Shown: one piece after another, positions 1 through 5,647 of the stretch
Layout of the letters: every line of letters begins with the position of its first letter
How positions within the stretch are numbered: position 1 is the first letter of the stretch
Assembly (NCBI GenBank): GCA_031273985.1
Contig: JAISQV010000125.1
Coordinates: 1-5,912 of the forward strand
Source: Spirochaetaceae bacterium
Lineage (GTDB): Bacteria > Spirochaetota > Spirochaetia > Treponematales > Breznakiellaceae
DNA: 5,912 nt
Direction: 5' to 3'
Notes under the pieces: model-generated
Told to the model about the DNA's origin: nothing
Seen by the model: only the letters and a program-made list of their open reading frames with translations
Database searches by the model: none
Program-made: the position numbers and the translations under genes

Positions 1-639
1 AATGCCACCGTTTCTGTTTCCTACAATGGCGGGGAAACCTGGGCCGGCACATCCCTGGGCGGTGATTTTTCCGGCGCCCGGCTTAACGCCGTGGTGTACG
101 GCGGCGGTGATTTTTATATCGTGGGAAACGGGGGGCGCAGGGCATATTCAAATACCCCTGCCAACGGATCGTCCTGGGCACGCTATGTATCGAATTCACG
201 GAACATCAACACTTACCCGAATGAAAAAGACGATCCGGGCTACCCCTTCTTCGGCAATAACCTCACGAAAGTAACCTACGGTACCTACGGCGGCAGTCCC
301 GGAATCGCCGTGGTATTTGATGAATGGGGAGGCCGGAGAATAGCCCTGGCTGCCCATACCAATTTTAGCAGTAAAACCTGGGACGCGGACCTGGACGCGG
401 GCGCCTTCGGCACAAATGCTATCCGCGGCATAGCCTTTGGCGGGGGGAATTTTGTCGCCGCCGGCCAAAGCTCCATGATAGGTTTCTGGCCCAGCGCAAA
501 CCCCGGCGACACGGCGAACCGCTACTGGCGGGCCCTCCCCTTCCATGAATTCCAGTACTGGGAGATTACCGCCCTGGCCGCCCTGAACGGACGGTTTTTT
601 GCCGGCCACATAGGCGGAAAGATAGGGTACAGCAGATGA
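1..639 (+). CDS. Beta-propeller repeat protein, 5'-truncated by window edge
   Basis: The reading frame is open from the first base and ends at TGA 637-639, giving 212 residues. The true start lies upstream, so a signal peptide cannot be judged. The visible part holds the tail of one repeat (Asp-box-like SYNGGETW, residues 7-14) and four further repeat starts at about residues 28, 88, 141 and 189. Typical cores are the Y-G-G-G-D-F and F-G-G-G-N-F-V-A-A-G stretches. Spacing is longer (48-60 residues) and the Asp boxes are more degenerate than in the two downstream paralogues. The protein stops in mid-repeat (GGKIGYSR), as the two downstream proteins do, which fits propeller closure by an N-terminal strand. 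Its last four bases overlap the next start (ATGA), implying translational coupling. By analogy with its neighbours it is probably a lipoprotein or exported protein. Its biochemical function is unknown. A fold of the sialidase/YCF48-like propeller type is inferred from the repeat pattern only. Confidence 0.85.
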   Translation, partial: NATVSVSYNGGETWAGTSLGGDFSGARLNAVVYGGGDFYIVGNGGRRAYSNTPANGSSWARYVSNSRNINTYPNEKDDPGYPFFGNNLTKVTYGTYGGSPGIAVVFDEWGGRRIALAAHTNFSSKTWDADLDAGAFGTNAIRGIAFGGGNFVAAGQSSMIGFWPSANPGDTANRYWRALPFHEFQYWEITALAALNGRFFAGHIGGKIGYSR

Positions 640-1673
640 CGGTCATTCTGAAAAAAAGGCCCGTCCCCCTCTTGGCCCTCCTCTGGGGCTTTGTTGCGGG
701 CGGCTGCTATATGCTCAACACTTCCCCCACGCCCAGTCCCGCAGGGTATCACTACATAGCAGGTTACTACGATGGCGGAACCTTCTACTCCGGCGCTTCC
801 CCCTTCGCCGGGGAACGTATCACCGGCATGGCCTCCGACGGCGCCATGGTTGCCGCCGTAGGGGAAGACGGCTCCATCGCCTATTCGCGGGACTGCGTGA
901 TATGGACCAAGGTGGAGGCCGCTTCACCGGCCATCAGCTTTAGCTGCCTCACCTGGGGCGAGGGCGTTTTCTTTGCCGGCGGCGGCGGCGGCCAGGCGGC
1001 ATGGTCCGCCGACGGAATCCACTGGAACCGGGGCGTCATAGGCCCCATGAACCCCGATGACATTTACGGCGTGGCGGCGGGCAAACTGGGGGAAAAGAGC
1101 GTGTTTGTGGCCGTGGGGGACAAGGGCAGAATCTGTTATTCATCGGGGGGGCCCCAGGGCAAGTGGAGCGCTGCAAGCCTCAGCCCCTTCGGCGCTGTAG
1201 AAAGGGTCCGGGCAGTAACCTACGGAAAAAGCGCACGGGAGTCCGGGGGCTTTGTGGCTGTGGGAGACGGCGGAAAGATAGCTTTTGCCAATGATCTGAG
1301 CGGCCGCTGGTACGGCGGAAGAACCGGAGTAAGCCGCCCCTTTTACGGCGTCGCTTTTGGCAGCGACAGATTTACCGCCGTGGGGGAGATGGGCATGGTA
1401 AAGTTCAGCTCCGCCCCCCAAACCTGCAACTGGACCTCCGGGGACGGCGGTATTTTCAGCGCCCGCTCCCTCCTCGGCATAACCTGGGACCCGCGGGTAA
1501 AACAATTTGTGGTGTACGGGGATGAATCCGTGGCGGGCTATTCCGAGTACGGCGAGATATGGCGGGCGGCTTCCTTTCGGGAACTCTTTCCCCTGGGGAT
1601 CAGCGCCGCCGCCTGCACGGAGTCAAGAATAGTGTTGGGCGGCGCTGACGGAACCATAGTCTACAGTAATTGA
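636..1673 (+). CDS. Seven-repeat beta-propeller lipoprotein (function unknown)
   Basis: This gene encodes 345 residues. The N-terminus has a basic KKR, a hydrophobic stretch (residues 9-22) and a lipobox-like FVAGGC with the candidate lipidated Cys24, so export and lipid anchoring are expected. After a Pro/Ser linker (about 28-36) come seven repeats starting near residues 62, 102, 143, 191, 236, 279 and 321. Each has a hydrophobic strand, a G-x-x-F-V-A-V-G-type strand and a K-I-x-x-S strand. The best Asp-box-like tails are SRDCVIW (84-90) and SADGIHW (124-130); later ones are degenerate. The last repeat ends at IVYSN without its tryptophan tail, so the strand near residues 38-45 may close the ring. 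The ATG overlaps the upstream stop by 4 bp, and AGGG at 624-627 is a plausible ribosome binding site 8 nt upstream. The coding sequence contains a G7 tract at 1145-1151. The substrate or partner is unknown. A sialidase enzyme is unlikely because no catalytic set is recognisable. Confidence 0.9.
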   Translation: MTVILKKRPVPLLALLWGFVAGGCYMLNTSPTPSPAGYHYIAGYYDGGTFYSGASPFAGERITGMASDGAMVAAVGEDGSIAYSRDCVIWTKVEAASPAISFSCLTWGEGVFFAGGGGGQAAWSADGIHWNRGVIGPMNPDDIYGVAAGKLGEKSVFVAVGDKGRICYSSGGPQGKWSAASLSPFGAVERVRAVTYGKSARESGGFVAVGDGGKIAFANDLSGRWYGGRTGVSRPFYGVAFGSDRFTAVGEMGMVKFSSAPQTCNWTSGDGGIFSARSLLGITWDPRVKQFVVYGDESVAGYSEYGEIWRAASFRELFPLGISAAACTESRIVLGGADGTIVYSN

Positions 1674-1681
1674 GGAACATC

Positions 1682-3022
1682 ATGAGAAGCGGCGGAAAAG
1701 AAAACAGGGCTTCCCTTTTGGGAATAGTCCTGACAGCGGCCCTCTGCGGGAGCCTTGCATCCTGCCTCCAGACAGCCTACGACACGGACCTTCTGGACCA
1801 GGTCAGCCCAATAATCCCGGTGGATATAAAATCGCCCTCCTTTTCAGCGGTTCAGGGAAACAACAAGTTCATTGTCGAACTCAGCGGCGGCGCTTTTGCA
1901 GCGTCTCCGGGAGCCGGGGATTTTGATCTGGAAGGGGGCTCCTGGGGCAGCCCCCAGATAAACCGGGAGAGCGACACCCTGGTAACCATTACCCGCATCA
2001 CGCTGCCGGCGGGAGGCTTGTACAGGCTCACCGTAAAAAAAGAAGCCCTGCGGGCTCCCCCAAACAGGGTTGCCGTAAGGGCCGTTACCGGCGGCCTCTG
2101 GACCGTGGTGAGCCAGGCCACGGTAACCAACATATTTAACACCGCCGTGATCTGGGCCATGGGCTGCGGGGACGGGAAATTTCTGGCCGGCGGCGACGAG
2201 GGCCGCCTGGCCTGGTCAAGCGACGGCATAGTCTGGAATGCCGTACTGCCGGGAACGGGGAATGGAAAAAGCCAGTTTACCAATACCATCCGGGCCGTAG
2301 CCTACGGAAACGGGAAATTTGTGGCCGCCGGATACAGGAGCCGTGTAGGGGTTTCGAGCAACGGCAGGGACTGGGAAGCCTGGGATGAAGAAAAAACCGG
2401 GGGCACAAGCATCCTGGCCCTGACCTATGGAAACGGGAAATTCGTGGCCGCCGGAGACAACGGTAAAATTCTGTGGTCCGGCAACGGGTATAACTGGAGT
2501 CACGGGGGGACCAACGCCTTCGAAGGCAGAAGTATTCTGGGCCTGGCCTACGGGGAAGTTACCGAGTCAGGCCGTTCCGTGCCCCGCTTCGTCGCCGTAG
2601 GCAATGATGCGAAAATCAACTGGTCCAATGACGGCGTAACCTGGACCGCCGCCACGGTCAACGGCCTCGGCGGAAATGCCGTGAACGCCGTCGCCTACGG
2701 CGGGGGAATATTCGCTGCCGCTACCAATGGGGGGAGAATAGCCTGGTCCGCCGACGGCAAAAACTGGACTCGTGCAACTACAGGCAATGTTTTTGCCGGC
2801 GCAGGCATTTTAAGCGTAACCTACGGCAGCGGAAAATTTGTTGCCGCGGGGCACAACGGACACATGGGGGAATCGGTAGACGGCAAAAACTGGACGGCAA
2901 TTTCCCCAAGCCGGTTTACCGATACGGAACAAATAAGCGCCCTCGCCTATGGCGGCGGGGTGTTCATAGCCGGCGGCAATGCCTATACCGGCAGCGCCGC
3001 CAAAATAATCTACGGCTATTAG
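1682..3022 (+). CDS. Lipoprotein with Ig-like domain and seven-repeat beta-propeller (function unknown)
   Basis: This gene encodes 446 residues from ATG 1682. I prefer this start to the in-frame TTG at 1670 because GAGGA (1672-1676) sits 5 nt before the ATG, while the TTG overlaps the previous stop and has no good ribosome binding site. The signal peptide ends in the classic lipobox LASC, with the lipidated residue at Cys28. Residues about 46-136 look like an Ig-like beta-sandwich: alternating hydrophobic strands with F-I-V-E-L-S-G-G, D-T-L-V-T-I-T and Y-R-L-T-V motifs. Seven repeats then start near 156, 203, 244, 285, 334, 376 and 418. Six carry clear Asp-box-like tails at 179-185, 225-231, 266-272, 315-321, 356-362 and 398-404. 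The seventh ends at IIYGY without a tail. The repeats are much more regular than in the two upstream paralogues and share near-identical DNA, suggesting recent internal duplication. The gene lies 8 bp after the previous stop and 13 bp before the barrel gene. Function is unknown; a surface-binding or complex-scaffold role is an inference. Confidence 0.9.
   Translation: MRSGGKENRASLLGIVLTAALCGSLASCLQTAYDTDLLDQVSPIIPVDIKSPSFSAVQGNNKFIVELSGGAFAASPGAGDFDLEGGSWGSPQINRESDTLVTITRITLPAGGLYRLTVKKEALRAPPNRVAVRAVTGGLWTVVSQATVTNIFNTAVIWAMGCGDGKFLAGGDEGRLAWSSDGIVWNAVLPGTGNGKSQFTNTIRAVAYGNGKFVAAGYRSRVGVSSNGRDWEAWDEEKTGGTSILALTYGNGKFVAAGDNGKILWSGNGYNWSHGGTNAFEGRSILGLAYGEVTESGRSVPRFVAVGNDAKINWSNDGVTWTAATVNGLGGNAVNAVAYGGGIFAAATNGGRIAWSADGKNWTRATTGNVFAGAGILSVTYGSGKFVAAGHNGHMGESVDGKNWTAISPSRFTDTEQISALAYGGGVFIAGGNAYTGSAAKIIYGY
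2147..3019 (+). repeat. Seven tandem ~41-49-codon propeller blades
   Basis: Seven in-phase coding repeats begin near residues 156, 203, 244, 285, 334, 376 and 418 of the third propeller protein. The consensus is roughly I-x-A-V-A-Y-G-x-G-K-F-V-A-A-G, then G-K-I-x-W-S-x-D-G-x-x-W. The intervals are 47, 41, 41, 49, 42 and 42 residues. Repeat 4 is longer because of an insertion (EVTESGRSVP) between its first two strands. Confidence 0.85.
2302..2455 (+). repeat. Near-identical 31-bp direct repeat, two copies
   Basis: Bases 2302-2332 and 2425-2455 match at 29 of 31 positions and lie 123 bp (41 codons) apart. They encode the same peptide, Y-G-N-G-K-F-V-A-A-G. The two differences (TAC/TAT and TTT/TTC) are synonymous. 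A second pair, 17 bp and exact, lies at 2753-2769 and 2879-2895, 126 bp (42 codons) apart, encoding D-G-K-N-W-T. This marks recently duplicated or recombining propeller blades. Confidence 0.85.
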
Positions 3023-3023
3023 C

Positions 3024-3029
3024 AAGGAG
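3024..3029 (+). promoter_or_regulatory. Strong ribosome binding site for the barrel gene
   Basis: AAGGAG lies 6 nt before GTG 3036. This fixes the GTG as the start, immediately followed by a typical signal-peptide N-terminus (MKKLTALLLA). Confidence 0.75.
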
Positions 3030-3035
3030 ACGATT

Positions 3036-4283
3036 GTGAAAAAACTTACGGCCCTTTTACTGGCCCTCGCCGCGGCGGGGCATATTTCCGCCCTGGACCT
3101 GGGTAACCTCAGCCTGGGCGGCGGCGTCAAGACGGGCTTCCAAATGAGGAATTCCGATTACGCGGGAACCCTGGAAGGGGTAGCCCACGGCGCGGAATAC
3201 CCCCTGACCCTCTTCTTCGCCTCCCGGGAAAACGACGCGTACAACGGCGAAGGCTGGCTTAACTTCGGCTACGCCGAGGAAAACTGGGGGCTCGGTCTGG
3301 GCGCATGGTCCCACGGGGACATACAAAAATACGAAGACACCCTGCACCTGGGGGATCACTACTTCTGGGTAAACTTCTTTGACAAGCGCCTGAGAATCAT
3401 AGGCGGCCAGGGAGGCGGTACCCCCATAAGCTCCGGGGGCTGGGTCAATGCGGACTGGCTGAGCTACACGGGACTGCGCCTCTTCTGGGTGGACCCTTCG
3501 GGCCTAAGCGCGGGAATCAACTTTACCGCCCCGGAAGCGGCGGGCATTAAGCCGGTGGATTATCTTTCCACCATAATGGCGGGGGTCCGCTACGATGCGG
3601 GAACATTCTGGCTGGCCTTCATGATCGCCAACAGCCCCATCTACGACGACAGTGAATCCAACTACGACGGCGGTATCCATGACCGGGGAGAAAAAATAGC
3701 CCAGGCCGGAAACATCGCCTTTGGCCTGGGAACATCCCTCCTCGGAAACAGACTCAACTTGGCCCTGGACGGCATGGCGACAAACCTGGGCGAAGACGAT
3801 GTCCCGACAGACGGACCGGGCAATTATAAAATTTCTCCCGTGGAAATGACCCTGGCGCTGAAAGGCGGCTTTTCCATCACCGAAAGACTCTACACCGAAC
3901 TAAAACTGAAGCACACCATCAGCAACGGGGATAACGCGGAGGACACCGCCTCCAGCGTCTGGGGCTGCTTTGCCTTCGAACCCTACGCCGGTTACCAGCT
4001 CTACGACTTTCTGAAACTTCAAATTTCCTTCAACCTGAATTATTATATCAACAGCTACTACCTGGCCCTTGACTGCAGCCCCGTGGCAAACCGGACCCTC
4101 AAGGCCGGGCAGGCCCCTCCCTACCCCTGGGCCTACGATTACTACTCCCGTTACCTATGCAGCGTAGAACCCGGCATGGTTTTTACGGTTTTCGGAGCTA
4201 CGGTAGTCGTCGGCTACAAGGGAACCTTTTCACGGGACCATGTGGAAAACAGCCTCTACGCCGACTTTCGCTGGGCTTTTTAA
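3036..4283 (+). CDS. Predicted outer-membrane beta-barrel protein
   Basis: This gene encodes 415 residues from GTG. A Sec signal peptide covers residues 1-19 (basic KK, Leu/Ala core, probable cleavage after I-S-A before LDLG). There is no lipobox cysteine. The mature part has no long hydrophobic helix. It consists of alternating amphipathic strands rich in Gly, Tyr, Trp and Phe, separated by Asp/Asn/Gly-rich loops (for example residues 203-218, 251-264 and 296-306). It ends in YADFRWAF, a terminal-Phe strand typical of barrels inserted by the BAM machinery. Three cysteines (311, 347, 375) lie in the C-terminal third, which is unusual for an outer-membrane barrel and could allow a disulfide. 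It is the last gene of the propeller operon, 13 bp after the preceding stop. I do not recognise a named porin family. A porin, a transporter or an anchoring partner for the propeller lipoproteins are all possible. Confidence 0.85.
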   Translation: MKKLTALLLALAAAGHISALDLGNLSLGGGVKTGFQMRNSDYAGTLEGVAHGAEYPLTLFFASRENDAYNGEGWLNFGYAEENWGLGLGAWSHGDIQKYEDTLHLGDHYFWVNFFDKRLRIIGGQGGGTPISSGGWVNADWLSYTGLRLFWVDPSGLSAGINFTAPEAAGIKPVDYLSTIMAGVRYDAGTFWLAFMIANSPIYDDSESNYDGGIHDRGEKIAQAGNIAFGLGTSLLGNRLNLALDGMATNLGEDDVPTDGPGNYKISPVEMTLALKGGFSITERLYTELKLKHTISNGDNAEDTASSVWGCFAFEPYAGYQLYDFLKLQISFNLNYYINSYYLALDCSPVANRTLKAGQAPPYPWAYDYYSRYLCSVEPGMVFTVFGATVVVGYKGTFSRDHVENSLYADFRWAF

Positions 4284-4288
4284 GAGTC

Positions 4289-4303
4289 CCCGCCGGAGGC
4301 GGG
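4289..4303 (+). terminator. Short GC hairpin just after the barrel gene stop
   Basis: CCCGCC, loop GGA, GGCGGG forms a 6-bp stem starting 5 nt after the stop codon. No T-tract follows, so it may be a transcript-stabilising or weak terminator hairpin rather than a classical intrinsic terminator. Confidence 0.35.
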
Positions 4304-4394
4304 CCCGCGGGATTGAATCCTGAAAATCCGCCGGCGCTGCTTTCAGGCCGGAGAAAACAGCAGCGTGCCGCCAGGCACGGCGGGGGGGTAGCGT

Positions 4395-4432
4395 AAAAGC
4401 GTTTCTGCCGCGTTGACGCGGCAGAAACCTTT
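4395..4432. terminator. Probable bidirectional terminator between convergent units
   Basis: The arms GTTTCTGCCGCG (4401-4412) and CGCGGCAGAAAC (4417-4428) form a perfect 12-bp stem with a 4-nt loop (TTGA). On the - strand the stem is followed by GC and then TTTT (complement of 4395-4398). On the + strand it is followed by CC and TTT (4429-4432). It lies between the end of the + strand operon and the end of the - strand tRNA gene, where a shared terminator would serve both. The T-tracts are short, so efficiency is uncertain. Confidence 0.65.
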
Positions 4433-4439
4433 GGAGCGC

Positions 4440-4498
4440 AGGGGGGCCGGGACGGGCGCTGAGGGTATGCGGGGCTATGCATGGTAATCGGCCCCCCT
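4440..4498. repeat. 10-bp inverted repeat with 39-bp loop
   Basis: AGGGGGGCCG at 4440-4449 is perfectly complementary to CGGCCCCCCT at 4489-4498. No T-tract follows on either side. It lies just downstream of the tRNA gene on the - strand and could be a processing or termination structure, or incidental to the G/C-rich composition. Confidence 0.5.
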
Positions 4499-4522
4499 CC
4501 TGATTTCTCTATTGAAAATTTC

Positions 4523-4595
4523 TGGAGATAGGGGGATTCGAACCCCCGGCCTATAGATTGCGAACCTATCGCTCTACCAACTGAGCTATATCCCC
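4523..4595 (-). tRNA. tRNA-Ala (anticodon CGC)
   Basis: The - strand folds into a complete 73-nt cloverleaf. The acceptor stem is GGGGATA with TATCTCC, including the G3-U70 wobble that is the alanine identity element. The D stem is GCTC/GAGC with loop AGTTGGTA. The anticodon stem is ATAGG/TCTAT with loop TTCGCAA, giving anticodon CGC (reads GCG). The variable loop is AGGCC, and the T stem is GGGGG/CCCCC with loop TTCGAAT. The discriminator is A73. CCA is not encoded (the next bases are GA), so it must be added enzymatically. The gene is convergent with the barrel operon and divergent from metA. The best promoter candidate is weak: TTGTGT (complement of 4650-4655), 17 nt, GACATT (complement of 4627-4632), three of six consensus matches in each box. 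Confidence 0.96.
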
Positions 4596-4690
4596 GGATC
4601 GCGGCGCCTGATGACGCGGCGCGGCAAATGTCTCGCGGGTAAAAGTCTGACACAAAAGGGCGGCGCTGATCAAGTAGGGCGCCCCTCGCC

Positions 4691-4720
4691 TTGCATTTTT
4701 CCGGCGCTTCAGGCTACTAT
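4691..4720 (+). promoter_or_regulatory. Candidate metA promoter placing transcription start at the ATG
   Basis: TTGCAT (4691-4696) and TACTAT (4715-4720) are separated by 18 bp and resemble sigma-70 -35 and -10 boxes (three and four of six matches). The expected transcription start, 6-7 nt past the -10 box, falls at about 4726-4727, the metA ATG. No SAM, T-box or other recognisable riboswitch is visible between the tRNA gene and metA. The motif match is modest and G/C-rich DNA gives few alternatives. Confidence 0.4.
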
Positions 4721-4726
4721 GCGGCC

Positions 4727-5647
4727 ATGCCCATCAAGATACCCGTGAAACTCCCGGCCTACGAAGCCCTGCGGGAGGAGAATGTCTTTGTCATACCGGA
4801 GGACAGGGCGGAACATCAGGACATACGCCCCCTCAATGTGGCCATCCTGAATCTTATGCCCACCACGCTGGATACGGAGACGCAGCTGCTCCGCCTTTTG
4901 GGCAACAGCCCGCTTCAGGTGAACATCACCTTCCTGCGTATGGGCAGCCACGAATCCCGCAACGCGCCTCCGGGCCACCTGGAGCGTTTCTACATTGACG
5001 CCAAGCGCATTGCCGCCGAGGATATGCGCTTCGACGGCCTGATCATCACCGGGGCGCCGGTGGAATCCCTGCCCTTCGAGAAGGTTGACTACTGGAAGGA
5101 GCTCACGGAGCTGTTCGACTATTCAAAGCGCCGGGTCTGGTCCACGCTGCATATCTGCTGGGGCGCCCAGGCGGGGCTCTACCACCATTACGGCGTTCCC
5201 AAGCGGGACCTGCCGGCAAAACTCTTCGGCATATTTCCCCACCAGGTCAACGAGCGGAATAATGCCCTCTTTCGGGGCTTCGACGACGAATTTCTGGCGC
5301 CCCAGTCCCGGCACAGCGCCAGCGACCGGGACGCCATCGCCGCCCGCGGGGAGCTCAGCATAGAATCGGAAACCGCCGAGGCCGGGGTCTTCATCGTAAC
5401 GGCCCGCGAAGGCCGGGAGGTCTATGTTACAGGACACCTGGAGTACGATCCCCTAACCCTGGACCGGGAGTACCGGCGGGATATTGCCAGGGGCCTCCCC
5501 GTAGGGGTACCCCGGAACTACTACCCCGGCGACGATCCTTCAAAGCCCCCGGTAGTCCGCTGGCGGGCCCACGCCCACCTCTTCTTTTCCAACTGGCTCA
5601 ACTATGTTTACCAGGAGACCCCCTACGATCTTGAAGAATTGTTATAA
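4727..5647 (+). CDS. metA: Homoserine O-acyltransferase, probably acetyl-CoA-dependent
   Basis: MetA acylates the hydroxyl of L-homoserine, the committed cytoplasmic step of methionine synthesis. This protein has 306 residues, close to the 309 of E. coli MetA. I chose ATG 4727 because MPIKIP matches the family N-terminus; an in-frame TTG at 4691 would add 12 unrelated residues. Family blocks are clear: LREENVFV (15-22), NLMPTTLDTE (42-51), LLRLLGNSPLQV (54-65), ESRN (76-79), ITGAPVESLPF (107-117), the nucleophile block HICWGAQAG with Cys144, GHLEYD with His237 and Glu239, and a C-terminal NWLNYVYQETPYDL. Cys144, His237 and Glu239 correspond to the E. coli triad 142/235/237. Glu113 sits where acetyl-CoA-using members have Glu and E. 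coli has Gly (position 111), so the likely product is O-acetylhomoserine (the metAA type). Thr46-Thr47 replace a Lys-Lys pair of E. coli. There is no clear ribosome binding site. The gene appears to be transcribed alone. Confidence 0.96.
   Translation: MPIKIPVKLPAYEALREENVFVIPEDRAEHQDIRPLNVAILNLMPTTLDTETQLLRLLGNSPLQVNITFLRMGSHESRNAPPGHLERFYIDAKRIAAEDMRFDGLIITGAPVESLPFEKVDYWKELTELFDYSKRRVWSTLHICWGAQAGLYHHYGVPKRDLPAKLFGIFPHQVNERNNALFRGFDDEFLAPQSRHSASDRDAIAARGELSIESETAEAGVFIVTAREGREVYVTGHLEYDPLTLDREYRRDIARGLPVGVPRNYYPGDDPSKPPVVRWRAHAHLFFSNWLNYVYQETPYDLEELL

Larger units (their letters stand above)
4284..4522. other. Non-coding junction with clustered inverted repeats
   Basis: These 239 bp between the barrel gene stop and the 3' end of the tRNA gene hold no convincing gene. 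They contain several potential hairpins: CCCGCC/GGCGGG (4289-4294/4298-4303), CGCTGCT/AGCAGCG (4335-4341/4359-4365), CGTGCC/GGCACG (4364-4369/4374-4379), a 12-bp perfect stem at 4401-4428, and 10-bp arms at 4440-4449/4489-4498. The second and third overlap by two bases and cannot both form completely. A G7 run lies at 4382-4388. The region joins two convergent units, so terminators are expected here. Confidence 0.6.

Noticed and set aside
1140..1505. Long - strand open frames inside the propeller genes
   Set aside because: G/C-rich coding DNA commonly gives antisense open frames. They lack ribosome binding sites and recognisable protein patterns.
1670..1681. TTG start for the third propeller gene
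   Set aside because: The ATG at 1682 has GAGGA at ideal spacing and gives a normal lipoprotein signal peptide; the TTG has no comparable site.
636..3022. Propeller proteins as active sialidases
   Set aside because: Asp-box-like motifs are structural and occur in many propellers. No arginine triad or catalytic Tyr/Glu arrangement can be recognised from the sequence.
4341..4365. Resemblance to the SRP RNA domain IV (CAGG, CCGGA, CAGCAGC order)
   Set aside because: The order of motifs is similar, but the short stem closing the tetraloop cannot form here and the flanks do not make the long SRP helix. Probably a chance match.
4157..4396. Open frame on the + strand overlapping the end of the barrel gene
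   Set aside because: It is an out-of-frame shadow of the barrel gene continuing into the hairpin region. It has no ribosome binding site and an Arg/Gly-rich composition typical of shadow frames.
4523..4595. tRNA gene as an integration site for a mobile element
   Set aside because: No integrase, no duplicated tRNA 3' end and no transposase are visible in the window.
4198..4653. Long open frame on the - strand across the tRNA gene
   Set aside because: Its middle (SSVGRAIGSQSIGRGFES) is simply the translated tRNA-Ala sequence, a well-known spurious pattern. The rest overlaps the non-coding junction and the antisense of the barrel gene.
4691..4726. TTG start adding 12 residues to MetA
   Set aside because: The family begins at MPIKIP, and the extension (HFSGASGYYAA) matches nothing in MetA and lies over the candidate promoter.
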